Source of the DNA: Actinomycetota bacterium | GTDB taxonomy: Bacteria > Actinomycetota > Actinomycetes > Nanopelagicales > Nanopelagicaceae | Assembly: GCA_027731885.1 (NCBI GenBank) | Contig: JAQCAO010000060.1 | Coordinates: 1-8,544 of the forward strand | Reading direction: 5' to 3' | DNA: 8,544 nt | Shown here: piece after piece, positions 1 to 6,767 of the stretch | Position numbering within the stretch: the first letter of the stretch is position 1 | Layout of the letters: the number at the start of each line of letters is the position of its first letter | The notes under the pieces: model-generated | The model's input: the letters and a program-made list of their open reading frames with translations, nothing else | The model's database searches: none | Told to the model about the DNA's origin: nothing | Made by a program: the position numbers and the translations under genes

Positions 1-878
1 TTGCAGCGCTAGATCTTGCTCGTCGCTTAGAAGTTGCAGATGTTAAAGGTGAAGTTTTAATCATCCCGGTGTTATCTGGTCTGGCATCTGCAGCTGGTAC
101 GCGGCTTTGGCCAAATGGGCAAAATTTCAATCGCGTTTTTCCTGGAAAAGTAGATGGAACAATCGCAGAAAAACTCGCATTTTTTCTTTCTAATGACTTA
201 TTTCCTACCTGTGATTCAGTAATCGATATGCACAGCGGTGGACGCAGTATGCACTTCATTCCAAGTATCACTATGGTCTGGGTTTCAAACCTTGAGTTGC
301 GCAAAGAAATGCTCCGACAGTCGCTAATGTGTAAGAGCGAATTCACTCTTCTGGGCGGAGAACAGCCTTCCACCAACCCAGATTCTCTGCTGCCAGGTGA
401 TGTAGTCCGACAAGGCAAGGCGGTCGCTACCGGTGAATTTGGCGGATCTGGAGTCACCACAGCGCAATCAATGGCGGTGATTAATAGCGGACTTGAGAAT
501 TACCTGCGCGGTATGGGTGTTTACGTAGGAGCAGATGTCGCCGCCACCGTCTACGCAGATTCGATAGATAAATCTGGAAAGATCATTGATTCCCGCGATT
601 ATTCAATATCTTTTGCGAGTGCATCCGTAGATGGTATTTATGAGAATCGAGTTGATCTACATCAGCAAGTCAAAGCTGGAGATCTAGTCGGCTTGATTCA
701 TAACTTTAAGAGCGCTGACAATGAAGTGGTAGAAGTGCGCGCAAGCCGCAGCGGAACAGTGGCCCTTGTCCGTGGTTATTCACCGGTTACTACTGGCGAT
801 GTGGTCTGCCAAATCGGTGAGCTCTTCCCTGATTTAGAGAGTTTTGAAGAGTCTTTAAAAGAAAAGAGCGCGCGATGA
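1..878 (+). CDS. AstE/AspA-family zinc amidohydrolase, DoeB-like (5' end cut by window)
   Basis: The reading frame is open from base 3, so the true start lies upstream of the window. A GTG at 69-71 is an internal valine codon, not a start. The product resembles the succinylglutamate desuccinylase/aspartoacylase family, especially N-acetyl-diaminobutyrate deacetylase (DoeB) types, which remove an acyl group from an amino-acid-like amide in the cytoplasm using one zinc. Visible are TRLWP, the NFNRVFPG substrate-binding block, IDMHSGG with the third zinc-ligand His (codon 231-233), and GEFGGSG with the probable catalytic Glu (codon 435-437). A C-terminal beta-domain ends in RSGTVALVRGY. The HGDE zinc motif should lie just upstream of the window. 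The stop overlaps the start of the next gene, a full-length paralogue. The family call is firm; the substrate is unknown. Confidence 0.87.
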   Translation, partial: AALDLARRLEVADVKGEVLIIPVLSGLASAAGTRLWPNGQNFNRVFPGKVDGTIAEKLAFFLSNDLFPTCDSVIDMHSGGRSMHFIPSITMVWVSNLELRKEMLRQSLMCKSEFTLLGGEQPSTNPDSLLPGDVVRQGKAVATGEFGGSGVTTAQSMAVINSGLENYLRGMGVYVGADVAATVYADSIDKSGKIIDSRDYSISFASASVDGIYENRVDLHQQVKAGDLVGLIHNFKSADNEVVEVRASRSGTVALVRGYSPVTTGDVVCQIGELFPDLESFEESLKEKSAR

Positions 879-1918
879 GCGGAACGGTTTCATCTTCAAT
901 CGACTTTGATAAGCGCGGCAAGGAATCGGGATACTTGCGGGCGGGAGATTCCACCAATACCAGCGGCTGGGCGATCTTCAACCTGCCAATTCATTCCATT
1001 AACTCTGGACCAGGCCCAAAGGTTTTAATCATTGGTGGAAATCATGGCGATGAATATGAAGGCCAATTTGCGATCGCCAATCTAATTCGCGAACTCAAAG
1101 TAAGTGACATTGCAGGTGAGTTGATTGCGATTCCTTCTGTCTCATATCCAGCAAGTTTTGCTAGCACCCGGCTGTGGCCAGATAACACCAATTTCAATCG
1201 TATCTTCCCGGGAGATGAAAATGGACGGATCCCCGAGAAAATTGCTCACTATCTTGCGACAGAATTGATTCCTCGCGTTGATGTTGTTATCGATATCCAT
1301 AGCGGAGGAAGAGGACACCACTTCCTTGAGAGCGCAACAGCGACTTGGAGCAATGATAAGAAATATCGAAGTGATTTGATAAAGAACTTAAATGGCTGGA
1401 ATACTCGATATTCATTGATTTTCCCATCACACCCAGGAACAAATGAGCAATCATTGCTGCCCGGTTATGTAGCAAGTCTAGGTAAGTCACTCTTTACTGG
1501 AGAATTTGGCGGATCTGGAATCACTACCGCCTCCAGCAATCGAATTACCAGAGCTGCTTTGGTATCTGCACTGAAAAGCATTGCTTTGCTGAAACCAGAT
1601 TTTCATAGCGAAAGTTATGATCACCAAGTAAAGATCGAAAATCGTGAATTTATAGATATGCGAAGCAGCGCTACATATCACTGGGCGGAAGAAGAAGGTC
1701 TCTACCAGAATAAAAAGAGGCTGGGTGAGCGGGTGGAAAAGGGCGAGGTCATTGGAGCCATCCATTTCCCAGAGTCTGCCGACCGTAAACCTCACTTACT
1801 CTACGCCGCACGCTCAGGCACAATAGGAGTTATCCGCGGTTATCCGCGCGTTAAGCGTGGTGATTGCTTAGCGCTAATTGGTGATAGCTATAGCGATCTG
1901 AGCCAACTGCCAGAGTAA
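875..1918 (+). CDS. AstE/AspA-family zinc amidohydrolase, DoeB-like (complete paralogue)
   Basis: This is a 347-residue zinc-dependent deacylase-type protein, a paralogue of the gene before it. The metal site is complete: His57 and Glu60 in GGNHGDEYEG, and His142 in IDIHSGG. N106-F-N-R109 matches the substrate-carboxylate-binding block, and Glu210 in GEFGGSG is the likely general base. Residues from about 260 onward form the family's C-terminal beta-domain, with SGTIGVIRGYPRVKRGD near the end. There is no signal peptide, so it is cytoplasmic. The ATG at 875 shares ATGA with the upstream stop, which suggests translational coupling; its own ribosome binding site is weak (AAGAG). DoeB acts in ectoine breakdown, but none of the other ectoine genes are visible here, so I infer only hydrolysis of an N-acyl amide. 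The length is normal for the family. Confidence 0.9.
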   Translation: MSGTVSSSIDFDKRGKESGYLRAGDSTNTSGWAIFNLPIHSINSGPGPKVLIIGGNHGDEYEGQFAIANLIRELKVSDIAGELIAIPSVSYPASFASTRLWPDNTNFNRIFPGDENGRIPEKIAHYLATELIPRVDVVIDIHSGGRGHHFLESATATWSNDKKYRSDLIKNLNGWNTRYSLIFPSHPGTNEQSLLPGYVASLGKSLFTGEFGGSGITTASSNRITRAALVSALKSIALLKPDFHSESYDHQVKIENREFIDMRSSATYHWAEEEGLYQNKKRLGERVEKGEVIGAIHFPESADRKPHLLYAARSGTIGVIRGYPRVKRGDCLALIGDSYSDLSQLPE

Positions 1919-1942
1919 GAGTTTTACTTAACAGCGAAGTGG

Positions 1943-2983
1943 CTACAGACCGCCCTGCGAACTAGTGCGCCCGATAAATTGCGTCTCGATTATGCTCACC
2001 CGCGGGGCCTCTCCCTCAATGCCTTCGAGCATCAACCTTGCAGCTTCGCGTCCGATAGCTTCAGTGTCGCGATATACCGTTGAAATATTGTCAGAAAATA
2101 CCTCTAAATAAGGTAATTGATCGAGTGCGATAAAGGCGATCTCTTTACCCATTGTGAGGTTCTTCTCCTTCAGCGCTCTGCTAATACCCATTAAAGCGCC
2201 GTGACCTCCGGCGAGAATTGCAGTTGGAGCAGGGTTTCTGTGGAGCAGAATCCGGGCATGCGATAGCGCATACTCGGCATCAAAACCACCGATCGCCATT
2301 AGATCAGGTTGTATTTTTATATTTGCATCTTCAAATGCTTTGGTAAAACCTTGCAAGCGATTTCGAGTGGGATAGACATTATTAGAACCAGTAACAAATG
2401 CAATCTCGCGATGGCCTTTATTAATTAGGTGAGTAACCGCTTCGTGCACTCCTGCAGCGTGATCGGCAAGTACGGCGCTGGCATTTACCCATTTGACTTC
2501 ACGATCAAGTCTCGCAGCCTCTTCCGTTGGTCCAGCTAAATTCTTTCTTAAATACGGTGAATCTTCAGAGACCAGTGAAGCGATAAGGCCATCGACTCTT
2601 CGACGGCGAAGCAGTGAGAAGTTGCGATTCTCATTTTCGATATTTCCATCTGAATTTACCAAAATCATGGAGTAACCATTACGGCGCAATTCGTGCTCGC
2701 AAGATCGCGCAAGGAGCGCGAACATTGGGTTATTGATATCTCGAACTACAAAACCAATTGTTCGGGTGACACCGCTACGTAATGATTGTGCAACGAGATT
2801 AGGTTCGTACCCCAACTCATCTGCAACTTCCTTGACTCGCTTGCGCATCTCATCAGAAACATCTGGATGTCCAGAGAGAGCGCGCGAAACGCTAGAGAGA
2901 GCTACTTCAGCTTTTGCAGCAACCTCACGGATGGTTACCCGTTGATTTATCGAACGAGCATCATCTGACTTATCACTTGTCAC
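1943..2983 (-). CDS. LacI/GalR-family transcriptional repressor
   Basis: The 346-residue protein has a LacI helix-turn-helix at about residues 16-62: VTIREVAAKAEVALSSVSRAL contains the recognition helix, with Leu29-Ser30 and Arg34 at the LacI Tyr17-Gln18 and Arg22 positions. The hinge is GYEPNLVAQSLRSG. A periplasmic-binding-protein-like sensor domain follows, beginning RTIGFVVRDINNPMF and continuing through VDGLIAS and a typical C-terminal TVYRDTEAIGREAARLML. About 14 polar residues precede the HTH. The GTG start is chosen for its strong AAGAGGAG site seven bases upstream. The gene is divergent from the enolase-superfamily gene and convergent with the amidohydrolase pair, with 24 bases between stops. 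It is the obvious candidate to bind the TGGAAAC-type operators at 3168 and 5285. Its effector is probably a pathway metabolite but cannot be told from sequence. Confidence 0.95.
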   Translation of the reverse strand: MTSDKSDDARSINQRVTIREVAAKAEVALSSVSRALSGHPDVSDEMRKRVKEVADELGYEPNLVAQSLRSGVTRTIGFVVRDINNPMFALLARSCEHELRRNGYSMILVNSDGNIENENRNFSLLRRRRVDGLIASLVSEDSPYLRKNLAGPTEEAARLDREVKWVNASAVLADHAAGVHEAVTHLINKGHREIAFVTGSNNVYPTRNRLQGFTKAFEDANIKIQPDLMAIGGFDAEYALSHARILLHRNPAPTAILAGGHGALMGISRALKEKNLTMGKEIAFIALDQLPYLEVFSDNISTVYRDTEAIGREAARLMLEGIEGEAPRVSIIETQFIGRTSSQGGL

Positions 2984-2990
2984 TTCTAAA

Positions 2991-2998
2991 CTCCTCTT
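2991..2998 (-). promoter_or_regulatory. Ribosome binding site of the LacI-family gene
   Basis: On the minus strand AAGAGGAG lies seven bases before the GTG at 2983-2981. It decides that GTG start in the absence of a nearby ATG with comparable spacing. Confidence 0.75.
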
Positions 2999-3065
2999 GC
3001 GATATAAAGGCTTTTCGCCGATTAAATTCCCCAGTTAAATCTGACTCTCAAATATGCCCATCAAA

Positions 3066-3083
3066 TTTCCTGGAAAATTTCCT
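3066..3083. repeat. Operator-like overlapping inverted repeats (TTTCC-T-GGAAA-A-TTTCC)
   Basis: Two interlocked perfect palindromes share the central GGAAA: TTTCCTGGAAA (3066-3076) and GGAAAATTTCC (3072-3082). The half-sites TGGAAA and TTTCC match those of the two good LacI-type operators nearby, but the centre is one base instead of two. The element lies about 83 bases upstream of the repressor start and about 50 bases upstream of the -35 box of the divergent gene. It could be an autoregulatory or auxiliary operator, or a chance AT-rich palindrome. Confidence 0.4.
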
Positions 3084-3134
3084 AGATATCAAAGATCTTC
3101 CCTAACTTTGAGTAACTCGCTAGCAAATAGCCCC

Positions 3135-3163
3135 TTGTCAGCGCCCTGGTCTCAGGGTAATCT
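3135..3163 (+). promoter_or_regulatory. Promoter of the enolase-superfamily gene
   Basis: The -35 hexamer TTGTCA (3135-3140, one mismatch to TTGACA) is followed after exactly 17 bases by TAATCT (3158-3163), a TAnnnT -10 box. The LacI-type operator begins five bases further on, so it would cover the expected transcription start. The spacer holds its own small inverted repeat. Confidence 0.55.
3144..3157. repeat. Inverted repeat inside promoter spacer (CCCTG-GTCT-CAGGG)
   Basis: A perfect 5-bp inverted repeat with a four-base centre fills the spacer between the proposed -35 and -10 boxes. The position would suit a second regulator acting on promoter geometry. It is too short to exclude chance. 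Confidence 0.3.
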
Positions 3164-3167
3164 TAAC

Positions 3168-3181
3168 TGGAAACGTTTGCT
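3168..3181. promoter_or_regulatory. LacI-type operator (TGGAAACGTTTGCT)
   Basis: This imperfect 14-bp palindrome has the central CG and A/T arms typical of LacI/GalR operators. It overlaps the predicted transcription start of the 3208 gene. With flanks it matches the element at 5285 at 16 of 19 positions (ACTGGAAAC, TTT, C and ATA shared). The arrangement predicts repression, most likely by the divergently encoded LacI-family protein. Confidence 0.7.
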
Positions 3182-3194
3182 ATAGGGAAATTAT

Positions 3195-3200
3195 AGGGGG
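3195..3200 (+). promoter_or_regulatory. Ribosome binding site fixing the GTG start at 3208
   Basis: AGGGGG ends seven bases before GTG 3208-3210. No in-frame ATG is available upstream, and the protein from this GTG begins with the usual first beta-strand of the family (ITAVETEQIRVPL). Confidence 0.7.
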
Positions 3201-3207
3201 TGCCGAA

Positions 3208-4332
3208 GTGGATCTAACCATTACCGCAGTTGAGACCGAGCAGATCAGAGTGCCGCTTGTGCGGACCTACCGAGGCAGCCATTACAAGATGACCCATCGA
3301 TCAACGATCATCACCAGGATTTATACCGCCGGTGGTTTAGTCGCTGAAGCTTATGCAGGAGATGAAGATGCGGGGCTTGCAGAAATTGATTCGATAATTC
3401 ACGATGAGATTGCGCCAAAAATTTTAGGCGAAGATGGATCAGCGATTGAGCGTCTTTGGGAGATTGCTCGTCCAGCGACGTGGGATATTTTACGTGATCG
3501 CCGTCTTGGCCTTGTTGCAACTGCATCAATTGATCTAACGCTTTGGGATCTTTACGCCCGCTCCCTTTCAACTCCGCTCCATAAACTCTGGGGTGGATAT
3601 CGAAATTGGATTCCGGTGATCACAATTGGTGGTTATTACAACAGCGAGATGTCTATCCAAGAAGAAGTTGAATCATTAGTTGAGCAGGGCTTTGCCGGAA
3701 TGAAATTTAAAATCGGTGGCTTAACTCCTAAAGAAGATGCCAAGCGATTTAAGGAAGCGCGCAAGTACGGTGGCGATAACTTTAGAATCGCCGTAGATGC
3801 CAATCAGGGATATACAGTTCCTCAAGCAATTGAATTTTCACATCTAGTACAAGGCGATAACCTTCTGTGGTTTGAAGAACCTTGCATTTGGCAGAACGAT
3901 AAGCGCGCGATGCGCGATGTGAGATATGCAGGTGGAGTATCTGTCTGTGCAGGTCAGACCGAATTCTCTGCTGCTGGTTGCCGCGATTTAATGGAAGTTG
4001 GCGCAATAGATTTCTGTAACTTTGATTCTTCTTGGTCAGGCGGACCAACAGAATGGCGCCGCGCCGCATCTACTGCACACCTTTACGACATAAAGATGGC
4101 CCACCACGAAGAGCCACAAGCAGCATCACACCTGCTTGCTTCGATTCCTCACGGAACATATTTAGAGTTCTTCCATAAGGATCGCGATCCGATCTGGCAT
4201 AACTTAATCGCTAATCGTCCACCGTTAAAAGATGGAAATATCACGCTCACAGATGCCCCTGGTTTGGGCTGGGAGCTAGATCGCGATTACGCAGATAAGT
4301 ATCGTATTAACACTCGCCGCACAGAGAAGTAA
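3208..4332 (+). CDS. Mandelate racemase/muconate lactonizing enzyme family protein (enolase superfamily)
   Basis: The 374-residue protein has an enolase-superfamily capping domain (about 1-125) and a (beta/alpha)7-barrel. Residues that line up with mandelate racemase are the K166-x-K168 acid/base motif, metal ligands Asp197 (VDANQG) and Glu223 (WFEEP), the Asp273/His300 dyad (CNFDSSWSGG; AHHEEP), and Glu320 (YLEFF). Such enzymes abstract the proton alpha to a carboxylate, most often dehydrating acid sugars and sometimes racemising hydroxy acids. Oddly, the third metal ligand, normally Glu in a G-E-x motif, reads Gln250 here (AGQTEF), with Glu252 two residues on. The gene starts with GTG, has its own LacI-controlled promoter and is convergent with the CitE-like gene, with five bases between stops. 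Substrate unknown; a dehydratase is more likely than a racemase. Confidence 0.92.
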   Translation: MDLTITAVETEQIRVPLVRTYRGSHYKMTHRSTIITRIYTAGGLVAEAYAGDEDAGLAEIDSIIHDEIAPKILGEDGSAIERLWEIARPATWDILRDRRLGLVATASIDLTLWDLYARSLSTPLHKLWGGYRNWIPVITIGGYYNSEMSIQEEVESLVEQGFAGMKFKIGGLTPKEDAKRFKEARKYGGDNFRIAVDANQGYTVPQAIEFSHLVQGDNLLWFEEPCIWQNDKRAMRDVRYAGGVSVCAGQTEFSAAGCRDLMEVGAIDFCNFDSSWSGGPTEWRRAASTAHLYDIKMAHHEEPQAASHLLASIPHGTYLEFFHKDRDPIWHNLIANRPPLKDGNITLTDAPGLGWELDRDYADKYRINTRRTEK

Positions 4333-4337
4333 AAACT

Positions 4338-5198
4338 TTAGCTAGTTTTAAAGGCGAGGTGGCGAGCCACGGTTTTTGCGGCGATTCTGAGCGATGCTTC
4401 ATCGATCATTAAATCACCATCAGTAACCGCACCAAGGCCGGCACTCTTTGCGCTCTCATATTTGGCAATCAGCGCGCTAGCGCGTTGGAATTCGCCTTCA
4501 CTTGGTGTAAAAATTTGATTGCAGAGCGCAATCTGATCTGGATGAAGAACCCATTTTCCATCAAACCCAAGGGCGCGCACTCGAGATGAGCCTTTGCTCA
4601 ACTTCTCAGAGTTACGGATATCAACTTCTGGACCGTCAAAGGCAAGTTTCTGATTGGCTCGCGCAGCGACGAGAATCTTCATTAGGGGATAGAGCGTGAA
4701 TTGCTTTAAGTCATCATCGTTGAGGGTATCAAGTGAAGCGCCTAGATCTGCAGCAAAGTCGAGCGGGCCGTAAGAGAGCGAGAGACAGCGTGGATGTGCA
4801 GCGATGCTCTCAACGCTAGCAAGACCGGCGGCGCTCTCAATCTGCGCATCAACTAAGAGCGCATTACCTAGTAGATCAATTTGGCTTGCGCTCTCGACTT
4901 TGGGAAGAATAATTGAGAAGAGCGCACCTGTTGGAATTTTAGCCAGCGCAGCAAGGTCATCTGCAAAGTAGGGAGTATTCGTGGCATTAACTCTGACCGA
5001 GATGTAACGGGCCTGAAAATTTGGCTTGCTAGTAAAGAGTTTAATTAAATTTGCTCTAGCGCTTGCTTTCTCGTTGGGGGCGACCGCATCTTCTAGGTCG
5101 AAGAGGATCTGATCACACGCTAGAGTTTTTGACTTTTCAATCATCTTTTCAGAACTTGCTGGAACAGCGAGCAGTGATCGACGAAGATTTCCATCCAT
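4338..5198 (-). CDS. CitE-like lyase (HpcH/HpaI aldolase/citrate lyase beta family)
   Basis: A 286-residue TIM-barrel protein of the CitE / malyl-CoA lyase group, which cleaves (or hydrolyses) beta-hydroxyacyl-CoA compounds such as malyl-CoA or citramalyl-CoA with Mg2+. It shows RRSLLAVPASSEKM at the N terminus, DLEDAV (34-39), Arg69 in RVNA, PKVES (99-103), and the two expected metal ligands Glu121 (IESAAGL) and Asp147 (YGPLDFAADLG). The typical C-terminal block is LHPDQIALCNQIFTPSEGE. The ATG at 5198 has AGAAGG seven bases upstream. The gene is divergent from the first ceramidase-like gene over a 129-bp gap that carries a LacI-type operator. No CoA ligase or CoA transferase is visible nearby, so whether it uses a CoA ester or a free acid is open. 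The exact reaction is not assignable. Confidence 0.9.
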   Translation of the reverse strand: MDGNLRRSLLAVPASSEKMIEKSKTLACDQILFDLEDAVAPNEKASARANLIKLFTSKPNFQARYISVRVNATNTPYFADDLAALAKIPTGALFSIILPKVESASQIDLLGNALLVDAQIESAAGLASVESIAAHPRCLSLSYGPLDFAADLGASLDTLNDDDLKQFTLYPLMKILVAARANQKLAFDGPEVDIRNSEKLSKGSSRVRALGFDGKWVLHPDQIALCNQIFTPSEGEFQRASALIAKYESAKSAGLGAVTDGDLMIDEASLRIAAKTVARHLAFKTS

Positions 5199-5252
5199 AT
5201 GACAACCTTCTCTCTAATCAAATTAGAAATATGCTCGAGCCCTTGCTAGCCA

Positions 5253-5282
5253 TTGACCTAGGCAAATTGCATGATTTACACT
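5253..5282 (+). promoter_or_regulatory. Promoter of the first ceramidase-like gene
   Basis: TTGACC (5253-5258) is spaced 18 bases from TACACT (5277-5282), a TAnnnT -10 box. The operator starts three bases downstream, covering the expected transcription start. The arrangement is nearly the same as at the 3135-3181 promoter. Confidence 0.55.
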
Positions 5283-5284
5283 AC

Positions 5285-5298
5285 TGGAAACCTTTCCA
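5285..5298. promoter_or_regulatory. LacI-type operator, perfect half-sites (TGGAAACCTTTCCA)
   Basis: The half-sites TGGAAA and TTTCCA are exact reverse complements around a two-base centre, the classical LacI/GalR geometry. The site lies between the -10 box and the ribosome binding site of the 5328 gene and also within the divergent region upstream of the CitE-like gene, so one bound repressor might affect both. It shares 16 of 19 bases with the region around 3168. Confidence 0.75.
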
Positions 5299-5317
5299 AT
5301 AACTCAAACCCTTGATT

Positions 5318-5321
5318 GAGG
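5318..5321 (+). promoter_or_regulatory. Ribosome binding site fixing the ATG start at 5328
   Basis: GAGG lies six bases before ATG 5328. An in-frame TTG at 5316 overlaps this site and has no purine-rich sequence of its own. The paralogue at 8209 also begins with a short M-x-x-L leader before its GAAxVNIxPP block. Both points favour ATG 5328. Confidence 0.7.
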
Positions 5322-5327
5322 TGTCTG

Positions 5328-6767
5328 ATGGCAGAACTACTTGCTGGAGCAGCCGTTGTAAATATCGACCCACCGCTGCCTGCAGACCCCCAAGGTTTTG
5401 TCCGCCGCGCCTTCGCTGTGCGGGATTCACTCGATGAATGCCAAGTTCGCGCTGTCGTAATCACCAATGGCGCAACTCAATTAGCAATTCTGACTGCAGA
5501 TTTAGCAAATATCGATCCTTACTTCGCAGATCGAATTAGATCCACGATCGCAATCACATCTGGCATTAGTTACGACTCTATCCTTTTAAACGTTAGCCAC
5601 TCGCACGGTGGATTGTGGCCGAGAGAACATCGCGAGAAGTTACATGGAGAATATGCAGAGCTGACTCCTGGTGAGATCGCCTATTTTGAGCGGCTCCCTT
5701 TTGATTACGCCAGCGCTGTTGTTAAAGCGATGGCGCGGTTAAAGCCGGCGCGAATTTCAGGTGGAACAGGAGTCGCACCGGGAATTGCCGTAAACCGCAG
5801 AGAACGTACCGAAGATGGAAGAACGATTCTCGGGTGGAATAAAGAGAATTTTATTGATGAAGAAGTACCGACAATTAGAATCGATGGCCTTTCTGGAGAT
5901 GCGATAGCGACACTTGTGGGTTTTGGTTGTCACCCAGTCTCACTCGGCGGAGAAGTTCCCTACAGTGGCAGCGACTTTATCGGGCCACTTCGCAACCAAG
6001 TGGAGTTAATCCGTGGTGGAATCTGCTTATTCCTTCAAGGAGCTGCTGGAAATATTCTTCCCCTGGAAGCCTTCTTTGATCATCCCGGTCCAGAAGTACT
6101 TATGGGAAAGCGCCTCGGAATTGAAGCGGTGCATGCCGTGGTCGATGCAGAGCCAAGAGAGATGGAAATCGAGAGAATCGCATATGGATCGGTCACTCCA
6201 ATTGCGCTCTATCGCAAACGAGTTAAGTCGCCACAACCAACCCAATCAATTGCATCTATTAGAAAAGTTTTGCAACTGCCACTAAATCCCGCGATGAGCG
6301 TTAGTGAAATGCAAGAAGAGCTAGCGGCAAAGAAGGCTGACTTTGAAGGGAAGAAGGCGGCTGGCGCGGGGCGTGAGGTGTTAAATCCAATTGGATATCA
6401 CATCGCTTGGCTAGAAAAATTTATTAACTTATCCGCAACTACATCGCTACCAACTTTTGTGGAAGGCGAACTCTGGGTGGCGCGCCTAGGAGATGTTGCT
6501 GTTGTCGGAACTCCGGGAGAAGTCTTTACTGAAATTGGTTACCAAGTAAGGCAGGCATCGCCATTTAAAGCAACGATCTTTGCTGGTTACTGCCAAGGGG
6601 TTTTAGGCTACATCTCAACGCGCGCGGAATATCCTTATGGTGGTTACGAACCATCAGTTGCACAACGTGGATATGGACATCCTGCACCGTTTGCACCTGA
6701 AGCGGGGGAGATGATCGCCGCTGAATCGATCGTACTGCTCAATCAATTATTTAAAGGAAATAACTAA
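5328..6767 (+). CDS. Neutral/alkaline ceramidase N-terminal-domain family protein, catalytic Ser absent
   Basis: This 479-residue protein has the neutral ceramidase N-terminal fold (GAAVVNIDPP start, TADL at 56-59, LNVSHSHGG). The zinc ligands of bacterial ceramidase appear to be kept: His91, His202 (GCHPVS), Glu398 (GTPGEVF) and Tyr428 (GYISTRAEY). The catalytic serine motif GDVSPN is instead GNILP (241-245), with Leu at the serine position. There is no signal peptide, and the protein is well short of the roughly 650-700 residues of true secreted ceramidases, lacking their C-terminal domain. It is therefore probably a cytoplasmic metal-dependent amidase or ester hydrolase on another substrate. 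A charged helix near 325-345 is also seen in the paralogue. It is driven by a LacI-controlled promoter and ends tail-to-tail with its paralogue. Family call firm; function unknown. Confidence 0.85.
   Translation: MAELLAGAAVVNIDPPLPADPQGFVRRAFAVRDSLDECQVRAVVITNGATQLAILTADLANIDPYFADRIRSTIAITSGISYDSILLNVSHSHGGLWPREHREKLHGEYAELTPGEIAYFERLPFDYASAVVKAMARLKPARISGGTGVAPGIAVNRRERTEDGRTILGWNKENFIDEEVPTIRIDGLSGDAIATLVGFGCHPVSLGGEVPYSGSDFIGPLRNQVELIRGGICLFLQGAAGNILPLEAFFDHPGPEVLMGKRLGIEAVHAVVDAEPREMEIERIAYGSVTPIALYRKRVKSPQPTQSIASIRKVLQLPLNPAMSVSEMQEELAAKKADFEGKKAAGAGREVLNPIGYHIAWLEKFINLSATTSLPTFVEGELWVARLGDVAVVGTPGEVFTEIGYQVRQASPFKATIFAGYCQGVLGYISTRAEYPYGGYEPSVAQRGYGHPAPFAPEAGEMIAAESIVLLNQLFKGNN

Noticed and set aside
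1..1918. Assignment of the two amidohydrolases to ectoine degradation (doeB).
   Set aside because: Similarity is at family level only, and no ectoine hydrolase, aminotransferase or dehydrogenase is seen. I therefore gave no gene symbol.
1914..1928. AGTAA/TTACT inverted repeat after the second amidohydrolase as a terminator.
   Set aside because: It is only a five-base, mostly A/T stem overlapping the stop codon, with no T-tract.
2984..3060. A promoter for the LacI-family gene on the minus strand (for example TTGAGA with TTTAAT or TATATC).
   Set aside because: Hexamers and spacings are poor; no single choice stands out.
4332..4349. AAAACT-TTAGCT-AGTTTT as a bidirectional terminator between the convergent enolase-superfamily and CitE-like genes.
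   Set aside because: The stem has a single G/C pair and overlaps both stop regions; it is too weak to call.
5316..5327. An in-frame TTG at 5316 as the start of the first ceramidase-like gene.
   Set aside because: It would place the GAGG ribosome binding site inside the coding region. ATG 5328 is well spaced from that site and matches the N terminus of the paralogue.
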